A stretch of DNA of 64,000 bases from JANNMJ01 sp031397815 (GTDB taxonomy: Bacteria > Bacteroidota > Bacteroidia > Cytophagales > Hymenobacteraceae): positions 12,550 through 76,549 of the forward strand of contig JANNMJ010000246.1 in NCBI GenBank assembly GCA_031397815.1, given 5' to 3'. The notes below the pieces were generated by a model, which did no database searches, was not told where the DNA came from, and worked only from the letters and a program-made list of their open reading frames with translations. The stretch's first letter is position 1, and each line of letters begins with the position of its first letter. This document shows positions 54,649-63,975 of this stretch, one piece after another. Made by a program: the position numbers and the translations under genes.

Positions 54649-54696
54649 CCACTTTGCATCAACTTTCACAACACTACCAACTTTTACCCCTACCCC

Positions 54697-56271
54697 GTGT
54701 CATTTATCAAGCGCGCTGCTCTGGCAGCTCTACTCGCGTTGTCAGCCATCGGTGGCTTCGCCCAGACCAAAACCCTCGAGGGCATTCGGAACATGCAACG
54801 CTCGGCCCTATCACCCATTTACGCCGGCAACGAGGTAAAGGGCTACGTGATGTTTGCCCGCGGCGACAAGGCCGACCGCAAGAACGACAATTACCTGCTC
54901 GATTTCTACGACCAGGATTTGACGAAAGTATCCAGCATTACCATCCAGAAGCCGGCGGGTAGGGTGGCGCTGCTCGCCAAGACGTTCAACGGCTCGGCGT
55001 TCGCCTTCTACTTCTACAACTCCAAGGATGAAACCCTGGAGTTGGAAACCTACGACACCGGCCTGAAAAAGCTGGGCACCAAGGTGATTCATGACCTCTC
55101 CAAAGGAGACAAGATGATGATTCAGAACCAGCTACGGCTGGAGGATGCCACGGGGGGCAACATGATGGCCGGAATGACGGTATTTCCAGTACCGGGCAAG
55201 GGCTTTGTGCGCAACGGCTACACGGGGCTGGCAAAGGGCTACACCTTGGATATGTACGACGACAACCTGAAGGTAAAATGGCACCTGGCGTCGGACGAAA
55301 AATCAAAGCAGTACGAGTCGGTAGTTCTCACCGAAACGACCGAAAAGTACGTGTTGGGCATGATGATGCGTCGCGACGGGATTATGTCGAAAAAATTCAC
55401 CTCCTACATGGTGGCCATCGACGCGGAAACCGGCAAGAAGGTGATGGACTTGCCCGTGGAAACCAGCAAAACAGAGCAGCTCTCGCTCAGCTCATTCACC
55501 TTCGACTCTCAAACGCGCGAATTCGTAGCCGTCGGTGAATTCTACAAGCTTGATGACAAGCCATTTGTCAATAAAAACCTGGGTTTCTACATCAAGCGCT
55601 TCAGCGAAGCCGGGAAGCTGGTAAGCACCAAGAACTATGGCTGGAGTAACCAAATAATGGCCTTGATGCCCGCCGAGGCCAAGCCTAGCCTTGAGGACAA
55701 CTACGTGAACTACAACCACTCCATCGTGCGGGCGGCCAATGGCAGCATGTACATCGTAGCCGAGCAGTTTAAGATTGTAGGCGACGGCTTGGGCATTGCA
55801 CTCACCGCGTTGGGCGGCCGCGGCGCGAGCGTATCGAAAGGAAAAATCGGTAACCTGTTCATTTTTGAGCTAGACCCGCAGGGTACGCTGGCAAGCGTCA
55901 AATTCTACCCTAAGGATGTATCGAACGCGCAGCTGCCGGCCGGTAGCGGTTTGATGGGCGCGGGCCTGCTGGGCCACATCATGAAGTCGCAGGGTGACTT
56001 TGATTATCAGTTTATGCAGAAAAACGATGCTAACACGCAGTTCAACGCCGTGTACATCAACTTCGACAAGGAGAAAGGCGAAGGCACCAAGCGTATCATT
56101 GGTAACATTGCCTTCGGCGAAAACGGCAAGTACGTGGTCGACAAAATCGACATGACCAACAGCGCCAACTCTTCCTTCCTTTACCCGGCGAAGCCGGGCT
56201 ACGTGATGATTGCCGACTACTACAAGAAAAAAAGCGAGCTGGGTATGAAGCTCGTGAAGCTGAACATCTGA
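54697..56271 (+). CDS. Exported protein of unknown function (DUF6770-like)
   Basis: 524 residues with a signal peptide (AALAALLALSAIGGFAQ). The start is a GTG at 54697 immediately before SFIKRA; no ATG fits. The rest is a beta-rich, propeller-like soluble protein with repeated strand pairs such as NYLLDFYDQDLTKVSSI and GYTLDMYDDNLKVKWHL. It resembles proteins annotated DUF6770 in Hymenobacter-type bacteria, which I give as a recollection, not a search result. Followed by a strong terminator. Confidence 0.8.
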   Translation: MSFIKRAALAALLALSAIGGFAQTKTLEGIRNMQRSALSPIYAGNEVKGYVMFARGDKADRKNDNYLLDFYDQDLTKVSSITIQKPAGRVALLAKTFNGSAFAFYFYNSKDETLELETYDTGLKKLGTKVIHDLSKGDKMMIQNQLRLEDATGGNMMAGMTVFPVPGKGFVRNGYTGLAKGYTLDMYDDNLKVKWHLASDEKSKQYESVVLTETTEKYVLGMMMRRDGIMSKKFTSYMVAIDAETGKKVMDLPVETSKTEQLSLSSFTFDSQTREFVAVGEFYKLDDKPFVNKNLGFYIKRFSEAGKLVSTKNYGWSNQIMALMPAEAKPSLEDNYVNYNHSIVRAANGSMYIVAEQFKIVGDGLGIALTALGGRGASVSKGKIGNLFIFELDPQGTLASVKFYPKDVSNAQLPAGSGLMGAGLLGHIMKSQGDFDYQFMQKNDANTQFNAVYINFDKEKGEGTKRIIGNIAFGENGKYVVDKIDMTNSANSSFLYPAKPGYVMIADYYKKKSELGMKLVKLNI

Positions 56272-56360
56272 TGGGTTTGTAGCGCAGGCGTCCTCGTCAG
56301 TAGCTACCCACTGGCAATCAGTGGTTCTATAACGGGCAGCCTATCGTGGGCGCAACCAAC

Positions 56361-56397
56361 AAAGAGGGCCGTTTCCGTGAGGGGAACGGCCCTCTTT
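56361..56397 (+). terminator. Intrinsic terminator after the DUF6770-like gene
   Basis: AAAGAGGGCCGTTTCC pairs with GGGGAACGGCCCTCTTT around a short loop, about 90 bp after the stop codon, with A- and T-runs at the two ends of the stem. The remaining bases between 56272 and 56499 contain nothing else recognisable. Confidence 0.8.
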
Positions 56398-56499
56398 GCG
56401 TTTATATGATTTGGGAATCGCCGCTAGAGCCTGATACAACAAATCGGAATGGCTCATGGGCCATGTGCTCCCTGCTAGTACGCGATAAGCACTCAGCAT

Positions 56500-56949
56500 T
56501 CACACCAAAAGCTTGGTCAAATTCAAGGTCTTTCTAAAGAATGAATTTCTGCTCAAATTGGGATATTGAGCGGCAAGTCCGTCGAGGTATTCCCCAGAGA
56601 CCCTCGATACTTCTTTGACGAATACGCTTAATGGCACCTCAATCATTTCATCAGAAAAAGAGGCCCGAATAGTTAAGCTGTCGTCTGTTCTTGAAAGAAA
56701 AAGTTTTTCGTCGTTTTCCGTGAAGTCGACGAATGCTTCATCGGAAGTGCGGTTTTTTAGCTCCAAGGCTACATAGGTAAGGCAATAGACAAAATCTAGT
56801 AAGGGAATCCACTCCCATTCTGCGCAGATGGAGTTTTTATCTGAGCGAATAAAAAAGCTTCCCAAAAAGAAGTAATACCGCAAATCACTCTCAGTTATAT
56901 TTTTTGGGAGATGATACGTTTTTTCAACTTGTGTAATGATCAGCTCCAT
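56500..56949 (-). CDS. Small AT-rich hypothetical protein
   Basis: 149 residues, soluble and acidic, with an aromatic core (WEWIPLLDFVYCLTYVALEL) and no motif I recognise. The DNA is clearly more AT-rich than the flanking genes, suggesting recent acquisition. Size and composition are similar to many immunity proteins and orphan immunity genes in Bacteroidota, but nothing proves this. It is flanked by a terminator and by a sensor-type gene on the other strand. Confidence 0.65.
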   Translation of the reverse strand: MELIITQVEKTYHLPKNITESDLRYYFFLGSFFIRSDKNSICAEWEWIPLLDFVYCLTYVALELKNRTSDEAFVDFTENDEKLFLSRTDDSLTIRASFSDEMIEVPLSVFVKEVSRVSGEYLDGLAAQYPNLSRNSFFRKTLNLTKLLV

Positions 56950-57173
56950 TTTCTATTAAAGCAGATTAAAGGAAAATCCGGTTGTTGCGCATTCCGTGCT
57001 GCGCTGAAAGGTAATGCGAGCAGAACGCACGTAGCGAAACGGCAAAAACGCATACAGGTCTACTGTGAACGGCTTGTCGGGTTATGAGCTTTCCCCGCGT
57101 ATTCTGCTCACCACCACCTTCTCCTGCGTTTCTTTGACCCGTGCATCGGGTGCTTCTCCGTTGCCGGCTGCTG

Positions 57174-59660
57174 ATGCGGAAGCTTGTGCGCTGCTGGTGC
57201 CTTCTGTTTTGGGCCTCGTTGCTGCTGATGGCACCGGGCGCGGTGGGCGGCGGCACGCACCTGCCTGCCGCTTGGGCGCCCGACCCCGTGCTGAGCCGGG
57301 CGCAGGTGCAGCAGGCGGCGCTGGATGAGGCGGGCTTTCGGTGGCTCGCCACTGATGAGGGCGTGTTTCGGTTCGATGGTTTCGACCTTCTCCCCCTCTC
57401 TACTTTCATCCGGCGTGGGCCGCAGCTGCCGCTGGCGATGGTGCGGAGCCTCGCTTTTGACCACGCTTACCGGCTTTGGATAGCGTCCGATATCGGCCTC
57501 TACTGCTTCGAGGCGCGTACGGGCACGCTGCGCGCGGTGCCGCTCACGCTGCCCCCGGCCGATAAGCCCGGCGCCGACCTCGTGTGGTGCCACCCGCGCA
57601 CGGGGCACGTGTGGGTGGGGTCGAAATCGGGACGTATCAGTGTTTTTGACCCTGCTGGGGCGCGAAGTGGCCCGGCGCGATGGGTGCGCGTGGGGCGCGG
57701 CGCGTATGCGTTTTGCGCCGAGGCAGGAGGTGCGGGCGGCGTTTGGGCGACGCTCGCCGGGCCAGCGTTGGTCGAGCTTACGCCGACCGGCGAGCCCGGC
57801 GGCCCCATCATCCCGACGCCCGCTTTTGGGGTGCCCGTGCCGGATGCGCGGCCGTTGCGGCTCATCACGGCGACGGCGCTTTTTGAGCTGAGCGGGAAGG
57901 GCGGACCGGCAAACCGCTGGCAGGAGCGTCAACGCTGGCTGCCCGCCACGGACGAGGCGCGCTTCACGCCGCTCGTCTCGCCTGAAAAAGAAGGGGCGCT
58001 GACGTGGGTGTGCCGGGGGAAACTGGTGGAATTACGCGCCCCCGCCAGCCCGCAGCCGCAAGTGCGGACGACGCTCACGAACCTGCCGCCGCAGGATACC
58101 GCATTCGTGGTGATGGCCGATGGGCTGGGGAGCTGGTGGGCGTGGGCGCAGCGGGTGCGCGGCACGTTTCGGGTGCGCCCGGTGCGGCCGCAGGTGGCGG
58201 CGGTGGGTACCAGCAACGGCCAAACCGCGCCGAGCGCCCGGTGCATCGTGCGGCTCCCCGACCGCCGCTTGCTCATCAGCACGTATAGCGGCACGTTCAC
58301 GCAGGCCGCCGATTCGCCCACTGCGCCGCTACGGCCGTGGCGGGTGACGCGCGCCGAGGCCGACCACGGCGCGCCCGTGTTCTACGCCGTGCTGCCGACC
58401 CCGACGGGGCGCCTCGTGGTGGCCGATGAAGTGTTCGGCTTCGGCACCCTCGACCCGCTCACCGGGATGGTGCGGTATTTCACGATGCCGTCCGGCGAGC
58501 GCGAACCGGCGGGTCGGGCGCTCGTCCTCGATGGGCTGGGGCAGCTTTGGGGCGGCACCGCTACGGGACTGTATCGCCTCGACCCTGTGGCCGAGCGAGC
58601 GTACCAAGTGGGGAGCGGGCGCCCCGATTGGCCGCTTCAGGGGCAAGAGGTGCTGGGACTGGCACCCGACCCCGGCCACCCCGGCGCCCTCTGGCTCGCG
58701 ACTATCGACGGGGTGTTTTGGCTCGACCCGAACGACGGGCGCTTTGCGCATTTTGGATTGCGGCAGCCCGCCCGCCGTCGGCTCCCCACCGATGCCGCCT
58801 TGTGCGTGACGGCCGCCGGGCCGGGCCGCGTGTGGGTCGGCACGCGCGACCAAGGCTTGCTGCTCATCGACCGCGAGCGCGGGCTGATTAACCAGTTCGG
58901 CACTGCCGATGGCTTGCCGAGCGCCACCGTCGCGGCGGTGCTTCAGCGTAACCCCGAGGAGCTGTGGGTCAGCACCTTCGACGGGCTGGTGCGGGTGCGG
59001 CCCGCCGCGCGCGAGCTGGCAGTTTTCGGGGCGCCCGAAGGTTTGTCGGCGCCAGAGCTGAACCGGTGTGCCGCCCTGTTCGAAGGAAATACCACCGACA
59101 CCAACGACGGCCTTATCGGCTGGGTGGGGGGGATTGGCGGGGTGTATCAGTTTCAGCCGGGCCGATTTGGGCGCGTGGCCGGGGCACCCCGCGCCCGGCT
59201 GCTCGTGGCCGCCACCCGGCGCCTGACCCGCGCCGGGGCCAAAGAGGAATTCGTGCCGCATAACGGCACCATCCCCCCCGCTCTCAAGCTATCGAGCGAC
59301 CCGCTCGCGTTCGTCGGGCTCGATCTGGCCCTCACCGACGCCTTCAGCTCCGAACAGGCGCGGTTTGCCTACCGCTTGGTGCCCAACGCCCCCACCACCC
59401 CGCCCACCCCGTGGTTCGACACGCCCCGGCGGCTCGTGCTGCGCGGCATCTCACCGGGCAAATACACGCTTGAAATCCGGGGCGAAGCGGCGCCCGGTCG
59501 GCCCGCGCTGAACCGGTTGCGCATTCCGCTGTTGGTAGCGGCGCCGTGGTGGCAGCACCCGCTGGTGTGGCTCGCGGCGGCGCTTACGTTCACGGGCATT
59601 GGGTACGGGCTGTATTCGTTGAAGCTGCGGCGGCGGCGGGCGGCGCGGCTGCGTAGGTAA
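57174..59660 (+). CDS. Two-component-type propeller sensor lacking an output domain
   Basis: 828 residues from the ATG at 57174, which begins a signal anchor (LVRCWCLLFWASLLLMAPGA). Two seven-bladed Reg_prop-like propellers follow (e.g. GFRWLATDEGVFRFDGFDLL; RVWVGTRDQGLLLIDRERGL; QLWGGTATGLYRLDP), then a Y_Y_Y domain (about 690-790, ending LRGISPGKYTLEIRGEA) and a membrane helix (LVWLAAALTFTGIGYGLYSL). The protein ends 13 residues later in an Arg-rich tail. Homologous hybrid sensors continue into a histidine kinase or a LuxR domain, and none is found in any frame downstream, so it is either truncated or signals through a separate partner. Confidence 0.85.
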   Translation: MRKLVRCWCLLFWASLLLMAPGAVGGGTHLPAAWAPDPVLSRAQVQQAALDEAGFRWLATDEGVFRFDGFDLLPLSTFIRRGPQLPLAMVRSLAFDHAYRLWIASDIGLYCFEARTGTLRAVPLTLPPADKPGADLVWCHPRTGHVWVGSKSGRISVFDPAGARSGPARWVRVGRGAYAFCAEAGGAGGVWATLAGPALVELTPTGEPGGPIIPTPAFGVPVPDARPLRLITATALFELSGKGGPANRWQERQRWLPATDEARFTPLVSPEKEGALTWVCRGKLVELRAPASPQPQVRTTLTNLPPQDTAFVVMADGLGSWWAWAQRVRGTFRVRPVRPQVAAVGTSNGQTAPSARCIVRLPDRRLLISTYSGTFTQAADSPTAPLRPWRVTRAEADHGAPVFYAVLPTPTGRLVVADEVFGFGTLDPLTGMVRYFTMPSGEREPAGRALVLDGLGQLWGGTATGLYRLDPVAERAYQVGSGRPDWPLQGQEVLGLAPDPGHPGALWLATIDGVFWLDPNDGRFAHFGLRQPARRRLPTDAALCVTAAGPGRVWVGTRDQGLLLIDRERGLINQFGTADGLPSATVAAVLQRNPEELWVSTFDGLVRVRPAARELAVFGAPEGLSAPELNRCAALFEGNTTDTNDGLIGWVGGIGGVYQFQPGRFGRVAGAPRARLLVAATRRLTRAGAKEEFVPHNGTIPPALKLSSDPLAFVGLDLALTDAFSSEQARFAYRLVPNAPTTPPTPWFDTPRRLVLRGISPGKYTLEIRGEAAPGRPALNRLRIPLLVAAPWWQHPLVWLAAALTFTGIGYGLYSLKLRRRRAARLRR

Positions 59661-59854
59661 AAGCCGCGCCCGTCGAACCCCGTTGGGCGTCCACTGCCCG
59701 GCGCCGCCCGACCTTTGCACCGGTTCAGGTCGCGCGACCGGTGGTGCGTTGGTCGCGCCCGGTGCGGCCGTAACCACATCCGTCGCCGCCGACTATCGGC
59801 ATCGGGCCGCCGTTGGGCGGCTCACTCATTTCCTCGCCTCAGCATTCTCTTCCA

Positions 59855-61750
59855 ATGGCCAAAGTCGCCATCAACCTTGCCACCGGTGCGCTTCAACAGC
59901 AGGAGCTGATTGTCGGTATCGACCTCGGCACCACCAATTCCCTCGTGGCGTATGTGCATCCGGAAACGCGGGTGCCACGCGCCATCAACGACCTCGGGCG
60001 CGGCACCATCGTGCCGTCGGTCATCCATTTTGCGCCCGACGGCGAGCTGCTCGTCGGCGATGAGGCGCGCTTGAAGCTCGAAACCGACCCCGCGCACACC
60101 ATTTATTCCGTCAAGCGGCTCCTCGGGAAGAGCTACCGCGACCTCGCCGACCACCTCGGGCAGCTCGGCTACCGGGTGGTGGAAGATGAGCGCGACCCCG
60201 ACGGCCTCGTCCGCGTCCGGGTCGGCGACCGTTACTACTCCCCCATCGAGCTGTCCGGGCTGATTCTGCGGGAGCTAAAACACCGCGCCGAGCACGCCCT
60301 CAAGACGCCCGTCAACCGCGCCGTCATCACGGTGCCGGCGTATTTCAACGACTCACAGCGGCAGGCCACCCGCGACGCCGGGCGCCTCGCGGGCCTCGAC
60401 GTGCTGCGGATTGTGAACGAGCCGACCGCCGCCGCCCTCGCCTACGGCCTCGATCAGCAGCAGCAACAAGCGCCCGACCGTCCGACCACCGTGGCCGTCT
60501 ACGACCTCGGCGGCGGGACCTTCGATGTGAGTATTCTGCGCCTCGAAAACGGCATCTTCGAAGTACTGGCGACGAGCGGCGACACGTGGCTCGGCGGCGA
60601 CGATATGGACCGTGCCATCGCGCAGCACTGGCTCCAAACCCTCGGCCTGACCGACGACGATCTGCGGGCCGACAAAAACTTCGCCCAGCGCCTGCGCCTC
60701 GCCGCCGAAACCGCGAAGCGCACCCTCTCGTCAGCAACTGATTTCACCATCGACCTGACCGTGCCCGGTGCCCCCGCTCCGGTAGCGGTTTCGCTTTCCA
60801 AAGACACCTTCGAAACCCTCATCGAACCGCTCGTGGCGCGCACCCTCGAAAGCTGCCGCGTGGCGGTGGCGGATGCGGGCGTGAAGGTCGAAGAGCTGGA
60901 TGCGGTGCTGCTTGTGGGCGGTTCCACGCGGGTGCCGCGGGTGCGGGAAGCGGTGAGCGCCTTCTTCGGGCAGCCCGCGAACGCGTCGCTTGACCCTGAT
61001 GAGGTGGTCGCGCTTGGCGCGGCGGTGCAGGCCGATGTGCTGGCCGGAAACCGCCGCGATTTGCTCCTCCTCGACGTCACGCCGCTCACCCTCGGCCTCG
61101 AAACCCTCGGCGGGCTGCTCGACCCGATCATCCCCCGCAACTCGAAGATTCCGACGAAGGCGGGGCGCCAGTACACCACGTCCGTCGACGGGCAGGTGAA
61201 CCTCAAGCTCGCCATTTATCAGGGCGAGCGCGATGTGGCGGCCGAGAACCGCAAGCTCGGCGAGTTCACGCTGCGCGGCATCCCCGCAATGCCCGCCGGA
61301 CTGCCGAAAATCGACGTCAATTTCCGCCTCAATGCCGACGGTATTCTTCAGGTCGAAGCCATCGAGCTACGGTCAGGGGTGCGGCAGGAAATCGAAATCA
61401 AGCCCCAATACGGTCTCACCGACGCGCAGGTCGAGCAGATGCTCATGGACTCGCTCACCCACGCCAAAGCCGACATCGCCGCCCGCTCGCTCATCGAGGC
61501 GCGCACCGCCGGTGAGCAGCTCCTCTACCACACCACGCAGTTCCTCCGCAAGCACGGCCAGCACCTCACGCCCGCCGAAATCGACGCCACCACCACGCAC
61601 GTCGAGCACCTGCGCACCACCCTCGCCGCCCCCGACAAAGACGCCATCCTCCGCGCCGCCGACGCCCTCGACGACGCCACCCGCCCGTTCGCCGAGCGTG
61701 TGATGGATATTAGTGTGAAGCAGGCGATGAGTGGGAAGAAGATTGGGTAG
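59855..61750 (+). CDS. hscA: HscA-type Hsp70 chaperone
   Basis: 631 residues from the ATG at 59855 (MAKVAINLATG precedes the ATPase by about 18 residues, as in HscA). The nucleotide-binding domain has VGIDLGTTNSLVAYV, YSVKRLLGKSYRDL, ITVPAYFNDSQRQATRDAGR, VNEPTAAALAYGL, VYDLGGGTFDVSIL and LVGGSTRVPRVREAV. The substrate-binding domain contains LLDVTPLTLGLETLGGL. The protein ends without the Gly-rich EEVD-like tail of DnaK. HscA helps transfer Fe-S clusters from IscU. No isc genes are in the window, so the assignment to HscA instead of a general DnaK paralogue rests on the N-terminus and the short C-terminus. Confidence 0.85.
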   Translation: MAKVAINLATGALQQQELIVGIDLGTTNSLVAYVHPETRVPRAINDLGRGTIVPSVIHFAPDGELLVGDEARLKLETDPAHTIYSVKRLLGKSYRDLADHLGQLGYRVVEDERDPDGLVRVRVGDRYYSPIELSGLILRELKHRAEHALKTPVNRAVITVPAYFNDSQRQATRDAGRLAGLDVLRIVNEPTAAALAYGLDQQQQQAPDRPTTVAVYDLGGGTFDVSILRLENGIFEVLATSGDTWLGGDDMDRAIAQHWLQTLGLTDDDLRADKNFAQRLRLAAETAKRTLSSATDFTIDLTVPGAPAPVAVSLSKDTFETLIEPLVARTLESCRVAVADAGVKVEELDAVLLVGGSTRVPRVREAVSAFFGQPANASLDPDEVVALGAAVQADVLAGNRRDLLLLDVTPLTLGLETLGGLLDPIIPRNSKIPTKAGRQYTTSVDGQVNLKLAIYQGERDVAAENRKLGEFTLRGIPAMPAGLPKIDVNFRLNADGILQVEAIELRSGVRQEIEIKPQYGLTDAQVEQMLMDSLTHAKADIAARSLIEARTAGEQLLYHTTQFLRKHGQHLTPAEIDATTTHVEHLRTTLAAPDKDAILRAADALDDATRPFAERVMDISVKQAMSGKKIG

Positions 61751-61775
61751 AGTGCTCGGGGTGGCCCGCGCAAGG

Positions 61776-61922
61776 TAGCCCGGGGTAGTCGGCGCAAAGC
61801 GCCGCCAATCCCGGGCTGTGGAGAAGAACCCCGTTGGGGTTCACATGATGCGTTCAATCGGGGAACCCCAACGGGGTTCTTTTCCAAAGCCCGGGGTTGA
61901 TTTCGCAGAAATCTACCCCGGG
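61776..61922. repeat. 147-bp palindromic extragenic repeat, copy 1
   Basis: A composite inverted repeat: outer arms TAGCCCGGGG...CCCCGGG, an inner pair GAAGAACCCCGTTGGGGTTC and its complement around a variable centre, and small palindromes in each arm (GGCGCAAAGCGCC on the left, GATTTCGCAGAAATC on the right). A copy of equal length in the opposite orientation lies at 63712-63858. It falls between hscA and the YheT gene and would form a strong RNA hairpin or a DNA cruciform. Confidence 0.85.
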
Positions 61923-62006
61923 CCACGCGCGCAAGGCGTAATCTGTCAATCAGAAACGCCCACCCCACATCCCCCCCGCCCCATTCCCCGCGTAACTTTC
62001 CGGCCG

Positions 62007-63014
62007 ATGCCTCTGCTCCCTGCCTCTGGTCACCGTGCGCCGCCGCTGCTCTGGAACGGCCACCTGCAAACCATCGCGCCGGCGCTTTTCCGCACCGTGC
62101 CCGATGTGGCGTACGAGCGCGAGCGGCTGGAGCTACCCGACGGCGATTTCCTCGACCTCGACTGGCTGCGGCACCCGACGGGCGCCGCCGATACCGTCGC
62201 GATTATCTCGCACGGGCTGGAAGGCGATACCACGCGGCCCTACGTGCGCGGAATGGCCCGCGCCCTGCACCAGCATGCCAGCGTCGACGTGCTGGCGTGG
62301 AACTACCGCTCCTGCGGCACCGGCGGCCCCAACCGCCTCCTGCGCGCCTACCACCTCGGCGATACCGCCGACCTGCACACGGTCATCGGGCACGCGCTGG
62401 CGGCGGCGGGCGGCTACCGCACCGTGTGGCTCGTGGGGTTTTCGGCGGGCGCCAACATTTCCCTCAAATACCTCGGCGAAGACGCGGCGCACGTTCCCGG
62501 TGCCGTTCGGGGGGCCGTGACGTTCTCGGCGCCCGTGGAGCTGGCGGCGGGCGCGCGCCACATCTCGCGGTGGCAAAACCGCGTGTACCTCACGCGGTTT
62601 CTGCGCTCGTTGCGTGGCAAGCTGGCCGCGAAGGCCGTGCAGCACCCCGCCGCCCTCGACCTCAGCGGGTACGAGGCGCTGCAATCGTTCGAGGCCTTTG
62701 ACGACCGGTATACCGCCCCGATGCACGGGTTTGCGTCGGCGGCGGCGTACTATGCCCACGCCGCCAGTCAGCAGTATCTGTCGGGCATTCGGGTGCCGAC
62801 GCTGCTCGTGCAGGCCCGCAACGACCCGTTCCTGCCGTGGCCCGCGTGCTACCCCATCGCCGAAGCCGAGGCGAGCGAGTTTTTCTATCTGGAGATTCCC
62901 GACGACGGCGGCCATTGCGGCTTCGCCGAATCCTTCCCGCGCGGCGACCGCTACTACTCCGAGCGCCGGGCCGTAGAGTTTCTGTTGAGTATTCCGCGCC
63001 GTTCACCCCCTTAA
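62007..63014 (+). CDS. YheT-family alpha/beta hydrolase
   Basis: 335 residues from the ATG at 62007. Earlier starts would lie inside the palindromic repeat. Family features are WNGHLQTIAPALFRTV, the oxyanion region VAIISHGLEGDTTRPYVRGM, WNYRSCGTGGPNRLLRAYH, the nucleophile elbow WLVGFSAGANISLKY (Ser in GFSAGA), an Asp in LVQARNDPFLP, and the catalytic His in GGHCGFAE. Substrate unknown; members of the family act on esters or lipids. Confidence 0.93.
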   Translation: MPLLPASGHRAPPLLWNGHLQTIAPALFRTVPDVAYERERLELPDGDFLDLDWLRHPTGAADTVAIISHGLEGDTTRPYVRGMARALHQHASVDVLAWNYRSCGTGGPNRLLRAYHLGDTADLHTVIGHALAAAGGYRTVWLVGFSAGANISLKYLGEDAAHVPGAVRGAVTFSAPVELAAGARHISRWQNRVYLTRFLRSLRGKLAAKAVQHPAALDLSGYEALQSFEAFDDRYTAPMHGFASAAAYYAHAASQQYLSGIRVPTLLVQARNDPFLPWPACYPIAEAEASEFFYLEIPDDGGHCGFAESFPRGDRYYSERRAVEFLLSIPRRSPP

Positions 63015-63157
63015 ATGAACGTTTCACCGCCACTGAGCAATCAGGGAGTAGCGCGATAGGGACGAATCGCGGGGGCATCGCCAATTTCGCGGTTCGCTTG
63101 GCCGTTGGCGGGGGCTTTTCGCCTGTCAGGTGGCTGTTTTCGTCTTCTTCTATACTG

Positions 63158-63679
63158 ATGCGTTTCTCTCCCGCGTTCCCCGCTCTTGCGCTGCTGCTGC
63201 TCCTGACAAGCCTCCCCCTGCGCCCGCTGGCCCAGACGACGGGCGTGCAGCAGATGCCGATGGCGCAAGGCACCGGCGATGAGCAGACGTATACCACCGG
63301 GGTAGGTCCGCAGTACATCGTGGTGCGCAACTTCCGCGTCACGGAAGTAGAAGCCACCGGCAAGCCCGACGAATACGCGCTCACCCTCCTAGCCCTCACC
63401 ACCACCGGCGAGCCGGACCAGCGCGTGGTGGGCGGAATCTTATTTGAGATCGACGGAAAATCGACCCTCGTGCCGTTCGAGCAGGGCGGGGTGGGCGATG
63501 TAGTAATAAAAGCCCAACCCGACGCCGACGAAATCGTCCTGCGCGCCGTTGATTCCAACGTTACCCAGCGCGCCCCGCTCCCCGGTCAGCGCCGCTGGAT
63601 CTGGTGGGCCGGGCCAGCCACGATTTTGCTGATTATTCTGGCGGTAAGGCGGCAGCGGCGGTTGAAGGCGGGGAAGTAG
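63158..63679 (+). CDS. Hypothetical exported protein with C-terminal membrane anchor
   Basis: 173 residues from the ATG at 63158, which starts a signal peptide (FPALALLLLLTSLPLRPLAQ). A small beta-rich domain (about 45-135, VVRNFRVTEVEATGKPDEYA onward) is followed by a membrane helix (WWAGPATILLIILAV) and a short basic tail. The layout suggests a periplasmic domain anchored in the inner membrane. Family not recognised. It follows the YheT gene by about 140 bp and lies between the two palindromic repeats. Confidence 0.7.
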   Translation: MRFSPAFPALALLLLLTSLPLRPLAQTTGVQQMPMAQGTGDEQTYTTGVGPQYIVVRNFRVTEVEATGKPDEYALTLLALTTTGEPDQRVVGGILFEIDGKSTLVPFEQGGVGDVVIKAQPDADEIVLRAVDSNVTQRAPLPGQRRWIWWAGPATILLIILAVRRQRRLKAGK

Positions 63680-63711
63680 TTTTTTTGGGGGGGTAGCCCG
63701 CGTAGCCCGCG

Positions 63712-63858
63712 TAGCCCGGGGTAGATTTCTGCGAAATCAACCCCGGGCTTTGGAGAAGAACCCCGTTGGGGTTCCCCGATGAAACGCGACACGCGAACCC
63801 CAACGGGGTTCTTTTCCAAAGCCCGGGGTTGGCGGCGCTTTGCGCCGACTACCCCGGG
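63712..63858. repeat. 147-bp palindromic extragenic repeat, copy 2 (inverted)
   Basis: Reverse-complement orientation of the repeat at 61776-61922: the GATTTCTGCGAAATC palindrome is now on the left and GGCGCTTTGCGCC on the right, with the same AACCCCGTTGGGGTT inner pair. The variable centre differs (CCCGATGAAACGCGACACGC). It lies 32 bp after the stop of the preceding gene, so it may also serve as a terminator. Confidence 0.85.
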
Positions 63859-63975
63859 CACACGCCGGGCACACGCCGGGCACACGCCGGGCACACGCCG
63901 GGCACACGCCGGGCACACGCCGGGCACACGCCGGGCACACGCCGGGCACACGCCGGGCACACGCCGGGCACACGC
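63855..63975 (+). repeat. 11-bp tandem repeat, 11 copies
   Basis: CGGGCACACGC is repeated eleven times without a mismatch, followed by two degenerate units (AGCGCACACGC and AGCGCATCCAC) running to the end of the window. It starts within the edge of the palindromic repeat. No spacers, so it is not a CRISPR array. A Pro/Cys/Ala-rich frame on the minus strand is an artefact of the repeat. Confidence 0.9.

Noticed and set aside
61818..62006. N-terminal extension of the YheT-type hydrolase
   Set aside because: This stretch is largely the palindromic repeat read in frame; the family start fits the ATG at 62007.
63855..63975. CRISPR array
   Set aside because: The 11-bp units are directly adjacent with no spacers, and no cas genes occur in the window.
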